64,000 bases of DNA from CAKZML01 sp963823435 (GCA_963823435.1 CAWGLN010000001.1:124001-188000), one strand, 5' to 3'; shown: positions 28,501-39,277, counted from the first letter of the stretch. Notes: generated by a model from the letters alone, not told the origin. A program made the numbers and translations.

Positions 28501-29088
28501 TCAGGCGTCGCTGCGCAGCTGGCTGACATCCCTGGCCAATTGCTGGAGGCGTGCAACAGGATCGTCAAGCTCCAGATATAACTGCTTTTGCGCAATTGAC
28601 AGGGGTAGCAGCTCGGCCAATCGGTAGCCAAGCCAGGCGGCGTCCTGTGGCCGCCTGGGAAGATCACCGTAGAGCTGCTCGAATTCATCCAGCAAGCCCA
28701 TGACCACGGTAGACAAATATTCAAGCGCTTCCGGGACGACGATGACCGGCTCCGGCTCCAGCCAGCTTACGCAAGCCAGGTCCAGGCCATCGGTTTTCTT
28801 GCTCATGGATTCTATCCGGAAACATTGCTCGCCCAGCGTGCGGATACTCAGGAGGCCGTCACTACCCATATCCCAGTCGACAATACGAGCGGCAGTGCCC
28901 ATTCCATAAATGCGACTGGATCCTTCCGGCGAATCCTCCTGTACAGCCACCACCCCGAAGCACGAGTCATTACGCATACAGTGGCTAACCATGTCCACGT
29001 ATCGAGGTTCAAATATCCTCAAGGGCAGCGGCCCACCGGGGTAAAGCACCACGCGAAGAGGAAAAATTGGAAAGTCGCTACTCTGCAT
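28501..29088 (-). CDS. LON substrate-binding domain protein
   Basis: A 195-residue protein made of the N-terminal (PUA-like) domain of Lon protease without the ATPase or protease parts. It starts 'FPIFPLRVVLYPGGPLPLRIFEPRYVDMV', which is diagnostic, and ends with a helical segment ('PLSIAQKQLYLELDDPVARLQQL'). Standalone LON-domain proteins are common in gammaproteobacteria, but their function is not established. ATG 29088 is chosen because the domain begins at once; an upstream in-frame start would overlap mpl. It lies 56 bases downstream of mpl. Confidence 0.88.
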   Translation of the reverse strand: MQSSDFPIFPLRVVLYPGGPLPLRIFEPRYVDMVSHCMRNDSCFGVVAVQEDSPEGSSRIYGMGTAARIVDWDMGSDGLLSIRTLGEQCFRIESMSKKTDGLDLACVSWLEPEPVIVVPEALEYLSTVVMGLLDEFEQLYGDLPRRPQDAAWLGYRLAELLPLSIAQKQLYLELDDPVARLQQLARDVSQLRSDA

Positions 29089-29144
29089 GACCCATTCCGG
29101 CTCCTGCACGCTTGCGTCGACCAGACAGCCCGGTCTTTCTACCA

Positions 29145-30534
29145 CTACGGCTCGTCGCGGCCGGTCGCCAACTCCTGCAACCGACTCATGAGCTTGCCAT
29201 GCAAGCCACCGAAGCCACCGTTGCTCATAATCAGCACATGATCCCCGGGTCGCGCCTCGGCCACAAGGTGTGCGACCAGCTCATCCACTGCCTGGGCTAC
29301 CTCGACGCGCTCGCCCAGGGGCGCCAGCGACGGTCTGCAGACTCCAGCCCAGCCCGGGGGTCTGCATTGCCCAAATCCGGTCTGCCAATCTGAGTGACTC
29401 GGCCAACTCATCCTTGTGGATGCCCAGTTTCATGGTGTTGGAACGAGGCTCAAGCACCGCCAGTATGCGCTGCTCACCTACCCTGGCGCGCAAGGCCGCA
29501 AGCGACTCAGCGATGGCCGTCGGGTGGTGGGCAAAATCATCGTAAACAGTGATCCCGCCGGGCTGACCCAGGAGCTCAAGCCTGCGCTTCACGCCCTGGA
29601 ATTCCGCCAGCGCACGGGCGGCCATCGACAACTCCACACCCGCATGACGCGCCGCCACCATGGCCGCAAGCGAATTACTCATATTGTGCCGCCCGGGCAT
29701 GGTTCCCAGAACCCGGGTGACTGCCTGTCCGTGCTGCAGCACCTCAAACTCACTGCAATCGGCATTCAACCCACGGGCCTGCCATTCGGCCCCGATACAA
29801 TCTGCGGTCCCAAAGCGCTGAATCGGGGTCCAGCATCCGGCGCCCAGCATGTCCTCGAGCTCAGGTTCCCCGGCATTGCTGACCACCAGGCCGGTTGCCG
29901 GCACGGTGCGCATCAATTGGTGAAATTGCCACTTGATCGCGGCCAGGTCCTTGAAGATGTCCGCGTGATCAAACTCGAGATTATTGAGCACCAGGGTACG
30001 CGGGCGATAATGGACAAACTTGGAGCGCTTGTCGAAAAACGCGGTGTCATACTCGTCCGCCTCCACCACGAAAAACGGACCCTCGCCCAGGCGTGCCGTC
30101 ACCCCGAAGTTACCGGGCACACCCCCGATAAGAAAACCCGGTGCAAGACCGGCATACTCCAGAATCCAGGCCAGCATGCTGGAAGTCGTGGTCTTGCCAT
30201 GCGTGCCGGACACCGCCAGCACCCATCGGTCACGCAACACGTGCTCAGCCAGCCAGCGGGGCCCGCTTTCGTAGGCGAGCCCGCGATCGAGCACGGCCTC
30301 AACCGCGGGATTCCCCCGCGACAGTGCGTTGCCGATGACGACCATATCGGGTGCCGGCTTCAGTACCGCCGGATCATAGCCCTCGGTCAGCTCTATCCCC
30401 AGGCTTCGCAACTGATCTGACATGGGTGGATAGACTTGTTGGTCCGAGCCCGTCACCCGGTGACCGGCAGCCCTGGCCAGGGCTGCGACACCACCCATGA
30501 ACGTTCCACAAACACCGAGAATATGAACGTGCAT
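29145..30534 (-). CDS. mpl: UDP-N-acetylmuramate:L-alanyl-gamma-D-glutamyl-meso-diaminopimelate ligase (frameshifted in this assembly)
   Basis: Mpl reattaches recycled tripeptide to UDP-MurNAc in murein recycling. 'HILGVCGTFMGG' opens the Mur-ligase N-domain, the ATP loop is 'SGTHGKTTTSS', and 'EADEYDTAFFDKRSKFVHY' and 'VKRRLELLG' are Mpl-specific. The frame is lost after 'MQTPGLGWSLQ' near 29331-29340 and resumes in the next frame as 'SLAPLGERVEVAQAVDEL' to 'GDHVLIMSNGGFGGLHGKL', the normal C-terminus. One inserted base explains it and gives 462 residues. Directly abuts the upstream membrane-protein gene (stop next to start). Confidence 0.93.
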
Positions 30535-31083
30535 TCAGGTGGCGCCTCCAAATAAACGGGTGGTGACGAAAACGGAAAGAGCAAACTCCGCCAGCACCAG
30601 CAGGATGCCTCCAGGCAGGGGTATCTCCAGCGCCTCGCGCAAGATGTGTCCGGCCACTACCAAGGACAGGATCAGCAGCAACAACAAGCCGATACCGGGC
30701 AGCGCAACACCGGCCGCCGCCTCGGGCAGCGCCCGCATCCATAGATGCAAAGGCAGGCCTGCGAGAGTCAGGATTGCCCCGCTACCCCAGAGAGCACTGA
30801 GGGTCTGCGGGGCCCTGGCCATTTTCCCCCGAAGAGCCAGCAAGACCAGAAAGAAACCGGCCTCCAGCAACGCCGCCACACTTAATTCAGCCAGGGCTCC
30901 CGAGAAGGTGGGGACATGGGTCAGAAAAAGGGCCAGACCACTTGCCAGATAAAGCATTAATACGGAAAGCAGGAGGAACTGCGAGGCAGGCAAATCCTGG
31001 GGACCGCGACGCAGTACGATAATATCGATGTAAATCTTGAGCAGTTGCTGCAAAACCAATCGTCCAACTGGGAGTGCGACCAT
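30535..31083 (-). CDS. Small multi-pass membrane protein of unknown function
   Basis: A 182-residue protein with about four to five hydrophobic segments, for example 'FLLLSVLMLYLASGLALFL', 'SVAALLEAGFFLVLLAL' and 'GIGLLLLLILSLVVAGHIL'. It may be YIP1-like, but I do not recognise it firmly. AGGTTATC precedes ATG 31083. Its stop codon is immediately followed by the mpl start, so the two are probably translated from one message; it is divergent from rnd with 36 bases between them. Confidence 0.7.
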   Translation of the reverse strand: MVALPVGRLVLQQLLKIYIDIIVLRRGPQDLPASQFLLLSVLMLYLASGLALFLTHVPTFSGALAELSVAALLEAGFFLVLLALRGKMARAPQTLSALWGSGAILTLAGLPLHLWMRALPEAAAGVALPGIGLLLLLILSLVVAGHILREALEIPLPGGILLVLAEFALSVFVTTRLFGGAT

Positions 31084-31119
31084 GATAACCTGTCGGGCGC
31101 TACATTACCTGATCCTGCT

Positions 31120-32232
31120 ATGACAACAAGACCTTGGGAAATTATCAGAACACCCGGGGAACTGGACCTCGCACTCCATCGTCTGGAGGGCTCCCATTTC
31201 CTTGCGCTGGACACTGAATTCATTCGTGAACGCACCTACCAGTCACGTCTGTGCCTGGTGCAACTCGCTGATGAAAACAGTATTTTCCTGCTGGATGCCC
31301 TGGCGCTTCCCAGCCTGGATCCCCTGGCCAGGCACCTGGCCAACCCGGCGGTTACCACCGTCGTGCATTCTGCCCGCCAGGACCTGGAGATTCTGCTGCA
31401 GGTTACCGGCCAGCTACCCGCCAGGGTGTTTGATACCCAGGTTGCTGCGGTGTTGCTTGGGCACGGCGACCAGGTAGCCTACAGCGCCCTGGTCAGGGAC
31501 TATTGCGAGGTAGAGCTGGATAAGACCGCCACCCGCACCGACTGGTCGAAACGTCCCCTGGATGTGCGCCAGCTGGATTATGCCGCCGACGATGTCCGTT
31601 ACCTGACGCACCTCTTCCTGACCCTGGAGCAAGCCCTGGTTGCCTGTAAACGGATAGCCTGGATGGAAGAGGACTGCCGCCTGCTGTGCGAGCCAGGACT
31701 GTACGCGGTTGACCCGTGGCAGGCCCACCTGCGTATCAAGGGCGGGCGCAGCCTGGCGGGTGACTCACGCAGAGTACTGCGCTGGATCGCCGCCTGGCGT
31801 GAAGAGCAGGCCATCCAACGTGACCTTCCCCGCCAGTGGATCTTGAAAGATGCCGGCCTGTTGCAGATAGCCAACCGCCAGGCCCATAACCGTATCCAGC
31901 TAGCCCAGCTGAGCGAAGTTCCCGAGACTTTCATAAACCGCTTCGGCAGCGAAATCAACGAGGCCGTGCACAAAGCCCTGGAGGCGCCCAGGGAGGCACA
32001 GGATGAGACCAGCCCGTCCGGACCGCCCACCGCAAATGAGAAGGCCATGCTTGCCCGCCTGAGAAAACTACTCAACGAGCGCGCCGAGGCGGTGGGGATT
32101 GCCAGCGGATTCCTGGCACCAAGACGGGATCTGGAGCAACTTGTGCAAGGACAGGTACAGATAGCGGCAACCCGGGGTTGGCGCCGTGAAATTATTGGTG
32201 ACCTGCTTCTGGAGGCGCTGGAAGCAAACTGA
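31120..32232 (+). CDS. rnd: Ribonuclease D
   Basis: A 370-residue 3'-5' exoribonuclease that trims tRNA and other structured RNA ends. The DEDDy residues appear in 'FLALDTEFIRE', 'VVHSARQDLEIL' and 'LDYAADDVRYL', with the tyrosine of the last motif in place. Two C-terminal HRDC-like helical regions follow ('DSRRVLRWIAAWREEQA' and 'ARLRKLLNERAEAVG'). ATG 31120 (MTTRPWE) is preferred, because starting at 31045 would overlap the divergent gene. Confidence 0.94.
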   Translation: MTTRPWEIIRTPGELDLALHRLEGSHFLALDTEFIRERTYQSRLCLVQLADENSIFLLDALALPSLDPLARHLANPAVTTVVHSARQDLEILLQVTGQLPARVFDTQVAAVLLGHGDQVAYSALVRDYCEVELDKTATRTDWSKRPLDVRQLDYAADDVRYLTHLFLTLEQALVACKRIAWMEEDCRLLCEPGLYAVDPWQAHLRIKGGRSLAGDSRRVLRWIAAWREEQAIQRDLPRQWILKDAGLLQIANRQAHNRIQLAQLSEVPETFINRFGSEINEAVHKALEAPREAQDETSPSGPPTANEKAMLARLRKLLNERAEAVGIASGFLAPRRDLEQLVQGQVQIAATRGWRREIIGDLLLEALEAN

Positions 32233-32296
32233 CCATACGATGTCACAGGGCCAGGCGACTGCCGGATCACAAATCCAACCTGTAGCGGCGCCGCGT

Positions 32297-33670
32297 CTAG
32301 CGCTGCAAGGTCCCGGCTTTCTGCCTGGCCAGGAAATCCTTGGTTTCGCTAACCGCCACCCCGCTCAGGAGAATCAGCCCCACAAGATTGGGGAGCGCCA
32401 TTAAACCGTTCATGACATCCGAAAACAGGAACACAAATTCCAGGCTGTAAACTGAGCCCATGAAAGCAGCTACGATGTAGATCAGTTGATAAGGCATGAC
32501 TGCCTTGATACCAAACAGGTACTCGACACTGCGGCCGCCGTAGTAACACCAACCCAGCATGGTAGAAAAGGCGAACAGCACCAGACAGACGGCGACCGCC
32601 ACCTGGCCGGTCATGCCGGGCATGGCCGTGGCGAAGGCCATCTGGGTCAGGGCCGCGCCATTTTGGCCGGACTCGAAAACCCCGGTGGAAACGATCGCAA
32701 TACCGGTGAAGGAACACACCACGAGGGTATCAATGAAGGTCTGGGTCATGGATACCAGTGCCTGGCGTACCGGTTCCTTGGTCTGCGCTGCCGCCGCAGC
32801 AATGCCGGCACTGCCCAAACCCGATTCGTTGGAGAAGATTCCCCGTGCCACACCGAAACGCATGGCCGAGGCGATGGTCGATCCGAGGAACCCGCCAGCG
32901 GCTGCGGTCCCGGTGAAGGCATCGTGGAAAATCGTGGCGATGGCATCAGGAATCGTTGCCATATTCACCAGCAGGACAAATCCGCAGCCCAGCATGTAGA
33001 TGGCAATCATAAAGGGCACCAGGAAGCCGGTGACCCGTCCAATGGACTTGATACCACCGAGCACCACGGCAGCCAGACAGATAGCAACTACCAGGCCGGT
33101 TAGCCACTCCTCGATACCAAATGCATTATTCACTGCAGCAGCCATGGAATTGGACTGCACCATATTGCCTATGCCGAAAGCCGCAATAGCAGCAAACAAG
33201 GCAAACAAGACGCCCAGCGTCCTGCCCAGGGTCTTGTTCTTGATACCCCGGGACAGGTAGTACATGGGCCCACCCGCCTGCTCACCCTTCTCGTCCGTAA
33301 TTCGGTATTTCACCGACAGCAGTGCCTCGGTGTATTTGGTCGCCATACCCACCAGGCCGGTCATCCACATCCAGAACAGCGCGCCCGGACCACCCAGCGC
33401 AATCGCCGTGGCGACACCGACAATGTTGCCGGTACCGACGGTCGCGGCCAGCGCCGTCATCAAGGCCTGGAAGTGAGAAATATCCCCCTCGGCGCCTTGC
33501 TCGCGTCTGACAATCAGGGCGGTGTACAGGGCCGGCCACAGTTGAGTGAACTGTATGCCCCTGAGTCTTACGGTCAGGAACAAGCCTGTTGTCAACAACA
33601 GGGGTATAAGCAGATAGGGACCCCAGATAAAGGAAGAGGCCGCATCCAACCAGGCTGTCAATTCTTTCAC
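32297..33670 (-). CDS. Alanine/glycine:cation symporter (AGCS) family protein
   Basis: A 457-residue inner-membrane sodium:amino-acid symporter. The N-terminal 'FIWGPYLLIPLLLTTGLFLTVRL' and the signature 'ALAATVGTGNIVGVATAIALGGPG' identify the AGCS family, and 'FMIAIYMLGCGFVLLVN' and 'IFSNESGLGSAGIAAAAAQT' are also typical. About ten to eleven membrane segments are visible. It would import alanine or glycine with Na+ or H+. The GTG start at 33670 follows a GAGGA-like site. It lies downstream of prpE on the same strand. Confidence 0.93.
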   Translation of the reverse strand: MKELTAWLDAASSFIWGPYLLIPLLLTTGLFLTVRLRGIQFTQLWPALYTALIVRREQGAEGDISHFQALMTALAATVGTGNIVGVATAIALGGPGALFWMWMTGLVGMATKYTEALLSVKYRITDEKGEQAGGPMYYLSRGIKNKTLGRTLGVLFALFAAIAAFGIGNMVQSNSMAAAVNNAFGIEEWLTGLVVAICLAAVVLGGIKSIGRVTGFLVPFMIAIYMLGCGFVLLVNMATIPDAIATIFHDAFTGTAAAGGFLGSTIASAMRFGVARGIFSNESGLGSAGIAAAAAQTKEPVRQALVSMTQTFIDTLVVCSFTGIAIVSTGVFESGQNGAALTQMAFATAMPGMTGQVAVAVCLVLFAFSTMLGWCYYGGRSVEYLFGIKAVMPYQLIYIVAAFMGSVYSLEFVFLFSDVMNGLMALPNLVGLILLSGVAVSETKDFLARQKAGTLQR

Positions 33671-33792
33671 AGGGGAATCCTCACGCAGAATTTTTTCTTA
33701 GAATCTTGCGGGCATACTCTGGCAAACACGTGCACAAATGCAAGCCCCGATCGGCCGCTATCCGCAAACACCACGTACCCCGCACTCCTTAC

Positions 33793-35700
33793 TCAAGCCG
33801 GGCCGTCCTTCCCTGCATAACCAATTTGCCGGAGCGACTCGCCAATTTCTTCAAGAATGGCGGGGTCGTCAATAGTCGCAGGCATTTTCCACGGCTGTGA
33901 GTCGGCGATACTGCGCATGGTGCCACGCAGAATCTTGCCGGAACGCGTCTTGGGCAGGCGGTTAACCACCACCGCCTTTTTGAATGCCGCCACCGGGCCG
34001 ATACGGTCGCGTACCAGTGCAATGACCTCGGCCACTACCTGATCCGGATCTTTCTTCACGCCTGACTTGAGGACCAGCAGTCCCAGCGGCACCTGGCCCT
34101 TCATATCATCCGCAACACCCATCACCGCACATTCGGCCACATCCGGATGACTGGCCAGCACCTCTTCCATGGCGCCGGTGGACAAGCGATGACCGGCTAC
34201 GTTTATGATGTCGTCGGTACGTGACATCACGTGGGCATAGCCATTGTCATCAATCATGCCGGCGTCGGCGGTAAGGTAGTAGCCGGGGAACTCCGCCATA
34301 TAGGCCTGGTGCCAGCGCTTGCGCGCATTCCACAGCGTGGGAAAAGCTCCCGGCGGCAGTGGCAGCTTGACCACCAGGGCGCCGATCTTGCCTTGCTTAA
34401 CCTGTTTGCCCGACTCATCCAGCACCTGCAGGTTCCAGCCAGGCACGGGTTTGCCCGCTGAACCATGCAAGGGTGGAAACTGTTCCAGACCCAGGCAGTT
34501 GGCGCAAATGGCCCAGCCGGTCTCGGTTTGCCACCAGTGATCCACCACCGGCACCTGCAACTTCTCCTCGGCCCATTCCAGGGTAGCTGGATCACTGCGC
34601 TCACCGGCCAGGAACAAGGCCCTGAGTGAGGATATGTCGTACTGCTTGATCAAGCCGCCCGTGGGATCCTCTTTCTTGATCGCACGAAAAGCGGTGGGCG
34701 CAGTGAACAGGACATTGACCTTGTGATCCTGAATCACTCGCCAGAACACCCCCGCATCCGGGGTCCCGACGGGTTTACCCTCGTACAGGATGGTGGTGTT
34801 TCGGTTGAAAAGCGGCGCGTAAACAATGTAGGAATGCCCCACTACCCAGCCTACATCGGAGGCAGCCCAGTAAACGTCGCCGGGCTTGACGTTATAGATG
34901 TTGCGCATACTCCAGGCAAGCGCCACGGCATGCCCGCCATTGTCGCGCACCACGCCCTTGGGTTCTCCCGTGGTCCCGGAGGTATAGAGTATGTACAGCG
35001 GATCGGTCGCCTCTACCGGCACACAGGGATGAGGCGTGGCATCGGCCATACATTCGGCCCAATCCAGGTCGCGACCGGGGATCATTGACGCGGTCACCTG
35101 CGGGCGCTGCAGCAGCAGGCAAAATTCCGGTTTGCACTCTGCCAGTTCGATGGCCTTGTCCAGCAAGGGCTTGTAGTCGACAGTCCTGCCCGGTTCAATA
35201 CCGCAGGAGGCGGTAAGCACCGCCTTGGGCGCGGCATCGGTGATACGCACCGCCAATTCACTGGGTGCAAAGCCGCCAAATACCACGCTGTGTATTGCAC
35301 CCAGCCTGGCGCAGGCCAACATGGCGATAGCCGCTTCCGGCACCATGGGCATATAGATAATTACCCGGTCGCCCTTGACCACACCCCGCCCCGCCATTAC
35401 TCCGGCGAGCCGTGCGACCTGGTCCTGTAATTGCGCATAGGTATAGGTGCGCAGTTGTCCGGTTACCGGTGAGTCATAGACCAGGGCCAATTGCTCGCCA
35501 TACCCGGCCTCGACGTGACGATCCACCGCGTTATAACAGGTATTGAGCCGGCCGCCGGCAAACCAGTGATACTCGGGTGCGTCCGAATCATCCAGCACCC
35601 GGTCCCACTTCCTGTCCCAGTGAATCGACTCCGCGACCTCGGCCCAGAATCCTTCCGGATCCTCCATGGAACGTCGGTAGCTGTCGTTGTAGGCACCCAT
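33793..35700 (-). CDS. prpE: Propionyl-CoA synthetase (propionate-CoA ligase)
   Basis: A 635-residue AMP-forming acyl-CoA synthetase. The N-terminal 'YNDSYRRSMEDPEGFWAEVAESIHWDRKWDRVLD' pattern and the PrpE-like 'GGRLNTCYNAVDRHVE' distinguish it from acetyl-CoA synthetase. The adenylation motif is 'ILYTSGTTGEPKGVVRDNGG' and the C-terminal catalytic lysine lies in 'PKTRSGKILRGTMR'. The preferred start is ATG 35700, preceded by CAGGAG at seven bases; the open frame extends 20 codons further. It activates propionate or a related short acid and lies beside the acetate genes. Confidence 0.92.
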   Translation of the reverse strand: MGAYNDSYRRSMEDPEGFWAEVAESIHWDRKWDRVLDDSDAPEYHWFAGGRLNTCYNAVDRHVEAGYGEQLALVYDSPVTGQLRTYTYAQLQDQVARLAGVMAGRGVVKGDRVIIYMPMVPEAAIAMLACARLGAIHSVVFGGFAPSELAVRITDAAPKAVLTASCGIEPGRTVDYKPLLDKAIELAECKPEFCLLLQRPQVTASMIPGRDLDWAECMADATPHPCVPVEATDPLYILYTSGTTGEPKGVVRDNGGHAVALAWSMRNIYNVKPGDVYWAASDVGWVVGHSYIVYAPLFNRNTTILYEGKPVGTPDAGVFWRVIQDHKVNVLFTAPTAFRAIKKEDPTGGLIKQYDISSLRALFLAGERSDPATLEWAEEKLQVPVVDHWWQTETGWAICANCLGLEQFPPLHGSAGKPVPGWNLQVLDESGKQVKQGKIGALVVKLPLPPGAFPTLWNARKRWHQAYMAEFPGYYLTADAGMIDDNGYAHVMSRTDDIINVAGHRLSTGAMEEVLASHPDVAECAVMGVADDMKGQVPLGLLVLKSGVKKDPDQVVAEVIALVRDRIGPVAAFKKAVVVNRLPKTRSGKILRGTMRSIADSQPWKMPATIDDPAILEEIGESLRQIGYAGKDGPA

Positions 35701-35786
35701 GGCAGACTCCTGCATCAATATTCGGTTACTCGAACGAGCCGGGGCATTCCGCTGGTTCATGCCAAGGCTGGAATAATCGGATCGTA

Positions 35787-35823
35787 GAAAAAGAAAAGGC
35801 CGCCGGTAACACTACCGGCGGCC
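35787..35823 (-). terminator. Rho-independent terminator downstream of the porin gene
   Basis: On the minus strand an 11-bp perfect stem (35798-35808 with 35813-35823, four-base loop) is followed by TTTTCTTTTTC. It lies between the porin stop and prpE, so it separates the two transcripts. Confidence 0.88.
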
Positions 35824-35863
35824 TTGTCTCTACTTTCACATGCACAAACCGGATTTGTACAAA

Positions 35864-37045
35864 TTAGAACGCGTACTTGGCCGAGATCATCAAACGGGTC
35901 AGGTCGCCGTCAACACCATTTTCCATCTCACGTGTCGCGTAGAAGATTTCAGCACCGATATCCAGCTTGGGCGCCGGTGTGTAAATCAGGTTCACGTGTA
36001 TGCTGGAAGCTTCCTTGGTTGAGTTGGGAGCTTCAACCGGATTGTCGATAGTCAGGAAGCCGTAGGTGAAGTTGGAACGCCACTGGTCGCTCCACAGGTG
36101 ACGATAGGATACAAAGGCACCTACTTCATCCTGGGCCTTCAAGTTATCATAGTCACCCACCGTATTGAGAGTTGCCACTGCATCCACACCCGCTGCCAGA
36201 CCCAGGTAACGGCCAACACCGGAACCGGCGGTCGCCATCCAGCGCAGATCATTTTTGCCGAACATAAATTTGCCGGACGCGCTTACCGCAAGCGCCGTCT
36301 CGTTTACGTCCATCGCCGTGTTATGTACGTCAAGCTGCCGAAAAAGACCGGCAACCTTGATGTAGCCACCGTTACTGAGCTTGAAGGTATAGCGGGCCAC
36401 CAGGTCGGGGATGGTATCCGTGCCTGAAGACTGTCTGACCGCTCCGCCCTCAAGGGAATAGAACGTTTCTGGATTTTCAGCCGCGAGTTCAAGGTTTCCG
36501 GTGGTATAACGCACCTGGGCCTGACGTACGAAGGTCGTGCCTTCGGCCGGACCCACAAAGTCCAGGTTCTCGGGCAATGCCGCCACATCCTGGAAAGTCG
36601 ACCAGGTCTGGCCAAACAGCCATCCGTTGTATTTCAGGAAGGCATGACGCAGACGCGGACTAAAGGAGTTCGACACCAGCTCATTGCCATCGGAATGGGT
36701 GAAGAAATCCAGTTCCACGTAACCGCCGATCTTGTCACCACCCTCGGTGACCGTGTCAGCCTTGAAGAACAATCGGGTCTCGCGAGCCTGGAAGTCCGCA
36801 ACTATATCGGAACTGACGTCTGCTCCAACCGGAACGGCACTGGGCAGGTAGAACTGCCTTCCCAGGTCTCCGCTACCGGGCGCGCCTGCGCTGTAGTCAC
36901 TGAACATGGCGTCAAATTTGGCGTAGCCGCCAAATACATAGGTTGTACCCGCGCCATCTGCCAAGGCAGTACCGACGCCCGATACCAGCAGGGCCGATGC
37001 AATCAATGCGCTCTTGCCGGTCTTTATCATTAATTTGGTTTTCAT
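35864..37045 (-). CDS. Outer-membrane porin, DcaP-like
   Basis: A 393-residue exported beta-barrel. Residues 1-30 form a signal peptide ('ALIASALLVSGVGTALA'). 'TYVFGGYAKFDAMFSDYS' and 'ETRLFFKAD' then resemble the DcaP-type trimeric porins, and alternating polar/aromatic strands continue to the C-terminal aromatic 'LMISAKYAF', the usual signal for barrel assembly. Known DcaP porins pass dicarboxylates. Here it is divergent from acs and next to prpE and AGCS, so short-chain acid entry is plausible but unproved. The start at 37045 has AAGAAGG directly upstream; an in-frame start 21 codons earlier lacks a signal peptide at its end. Confidence 0.85.
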   Translation of the reverse strand: MKTKLMIKTGKSALIASALLVSGVGTALADGAGTTYVFGGYAKFDAMFSDYSAGAPGSGDLGRQFYLPSAVPVGADVSSDIVADFQARETRLFFKADTVTEGGDKIGGYVELDFFTHSDGNELVSNSFSPRLRHAFLKYNGWLFGQTWSTFQDVAALPENLDFVGPAEGTTFVRQAQVRYTTGNLELAAENPETFYSLEGGAVRQSSGTDTIPDLVARYTFKLSNGGYIKVAGLFRQLDVHNTAMDVNETALAVSASGKFMFGKNDLRWMATAGSGVGRYLGLAAGVDAVATLNTVGDYDNLKAQDEVGAFVSYRHLWSDQWRSNFTYGFLTIDNPVEAPNSTKEASSIHVNLIYTPAPKLDIGAEIFYATREMENGVDGDLTRLMISAKYAF

Positions 37046-37202
37046 TCCTTCTTTCCCCCCAATAGCGAAACAGGATGTAAGGACTGTTAATCCTCGTCGA
37101 ATCATCATGGATGATCACACCTCCAGACCATTAGCCAATGGTCGTAGGTTCCTGAAGACCTGTTTGGACTCAATCCAGGATCAGGGTAAAAAATGCCCCG
37201 CC

Positions 37203-37231
37203 AGACATCCGGTGTGCGACGAAAGTATAAT
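37203..37231 (+). promoter_or_regulatory. Candidate sigma-70 promoter for acs
   Basis: A perfect -10 hexamer TATAAT lies at 37226-37231, with a weak -35 (AGACAT, 37203-37208) at 17 bases. It points to acs, about 100 bases downstream. The weak -35 would fit an activator-dependent promoter such as one controlled by CrbR, but no binding site was identified. Confidence 0.4.
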
Positions 37232-37329
37232 TGGACCCCACTAAACAGGGGGCAACACTTGGGTGATGTAACGGAGTGGCCCGCTCCGACCCCCTTATGT
37301 CCACGAAATATACTGCTGGGAGAGGCACC

Positions 37330-39277
37330 ATGAGCGAAGTACACGTCTACCCAATCAATAGCGCAATTGCGAAATCCGCCCATATGGATGAAGCCGGCTA
37401 TAAGAAAGCGTACCGGCAGTCGGTGGAGCATAACGAGGATTTCTGGGCGGAAGCGGGCAAGCGCCTGGACTGGATAAAGCCCTACTCCAAGATCAAGGAT
37501 GTCTCGTTTGACAAAGAGAACCTGCGTATACGCTGGTATTACGATGGCGTTCTCAACGTATCGGCCAACTGCATAGACCGGCACCTGGCCGACCCGGAAA
37601 GACCAGGTAGCGCTTATCTGGGAAGGCGACAATCCGGCCGAAGATGCCCATATTACGTATGGCGAATTGCACCAGCACGTTTGCCGGTTCGCCAACACCC
37701 TGAAATCCCTGGGCGTAAAGAAAGGTGACAGGGTCACCATCTATATGCCGATGATCCCGGAAGCCGCCTACGCGATGCTTGCCTGCTCACGTATCGGCGC
37801 CGTGCATTCAGTGGTATTTGGCGGCTTCTCGCCGGACTCCCTGGCAGGAAGAATCATCGACTGTGATTCACACATCGTCATAACCGCTGACGAGGGTCTG
37901 CGTGGCGGACGCACCATTCCCCTGAAGAAAAACGTGGACGCCGCGGCCGCCATTCCGGGTTGTGAAATACTTAAAACCGTCCTGGTGGTGCGCCGTACCG
38001 GCGGCAAGGTGGCCTGGACGGAAGGCCGTGATCACTGGTATCACGAAGCGAGCGCAGACCAGGGAGGGGATTGCCCCCCGGAACCCATGAACGCGGAAGA
38101 TCCGCTGTTCATACTCTACACCTCCGGTTCGACCGGACAACCCAAGGGTGTGTTGCATACCACCGGTGGGTACCTGGTATACACATCCCTTACCCATGAA
38201 CTGGTGTTCGATTACAAACCCGGCGATATCTACTGGTGCACGGCAGATGTAGGCTGGGTTACCGGGCACAGTTATATCGTTTACGGACCCCTGGCCAATG
38301 GCGCCACCTCGCTGATGTTCGAGGGCGTGCCTAACTACCCCTCGTTCTCGCGCTTCTGGGAGGTGGTCGACAAGCACAAGGTGAATATCTTCTACACCGC
38401 GCCCACGGCGATACGCGCCCTGATGCGAGAGGGCGCCGACCCGGTGAAGAAGACTTCGCGCAAAAGCCTGCGTCTGCTTGGAACCGTGGGCGAACCTATA
38501 AACCCTGAGGCCTGGGAATGGTACTACCACACGGTAGGCGACGCCCGCTGCCCCATCGTAGACACCTGGTGGCAAACCGAGACCGGCGGTATTTTGATCA
38601 GCCCGCTGCCCGGCGCCACGGCCCTCAAGCCCGGCTCTGCGACCCGGCCGCTATTTGGCATCAAACCGGCCTTGGTGGACAACGAGGGCGGAGTCCTTGA
38701 AGGAGCCAATGAAGGCAATCTCATCATCACAGATTCCTGGCCCGGCCAGATGCGATCGGTGTATGGCGATCATCAACGCTTCATAGATACGTACTTCTCA
38801 ACCTTCCCGGGAAATTACTTCACCGGCGACGGAGCCAAGCGTGACGAGGACGGTTATTACTGGATAACCGGCAGGGTGGACGATGTCCTGAATGTCTCCG
38901 GCCATCGTATGGGCACGGCCGAAGTGGAAAGCGCGCTGGTGTCTCATCCCAAGGTCGCCGAGGCGGCTGTGGTAGGCTATCCCCACGACATCAAGGGCCA
39001 GGGTATTTATGTTTACGTTACCCTGGTGGCGGATGCGGAGCCCACCGATGAATTGAAGAAGGAACTACGCAACTGGGTGCGCAAGGAAATCGGAGCTATC
39101 GCCTCCCCGGATCTTATCCAGTGGGCGCCGGGGCTTCCAAAAACGCGTTCCGGCAAAATCATGCGCAGGATCCTTCGCAAGATCGCGGCCAACGAATTCG
39201 AAAACCTGGGTGATACCTCTACCCTGGCCGACCCGGAAGTGGTTAAACAGTTGATCGAGAATCGCGCGAATAAATAA
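37330..39277 (+). CDS. acs: Acetyl-CoA synthetase (frameshifted in this assembly)
   Basis: Acs makes acetyl-CoA from acetate, ATP and CoA. The N-terminal 'SVEHNEDFWAEAGKRLDW' and 'NCIDRHLAD' are followed by a frame change at the CCC run 37593-37595. The protein resumes as 'RKDQVALIWEGDNPAEDAHITYGEL', then 'ILYTSGSTGQPKGVLHTTGG', 'DTWWQTETG' and the acetylatable catalytic lysine in 'PKTRSGKIMRR'. Removing one C restores 648 residues, the normal size. GGGAGAGG precedes ATG 37330. The response regulator crbR starts 10 bases after its stop, so acs and crbR are probably one operon. Confidence 0.95.

Noticed and set aside
28018..28581. Plus-strand frame of 187 codons in the gap before the LON gene
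   Set aside because: No recognisable motif, composition unlike its neighbours, and its end overlaps the LON-domain gene.
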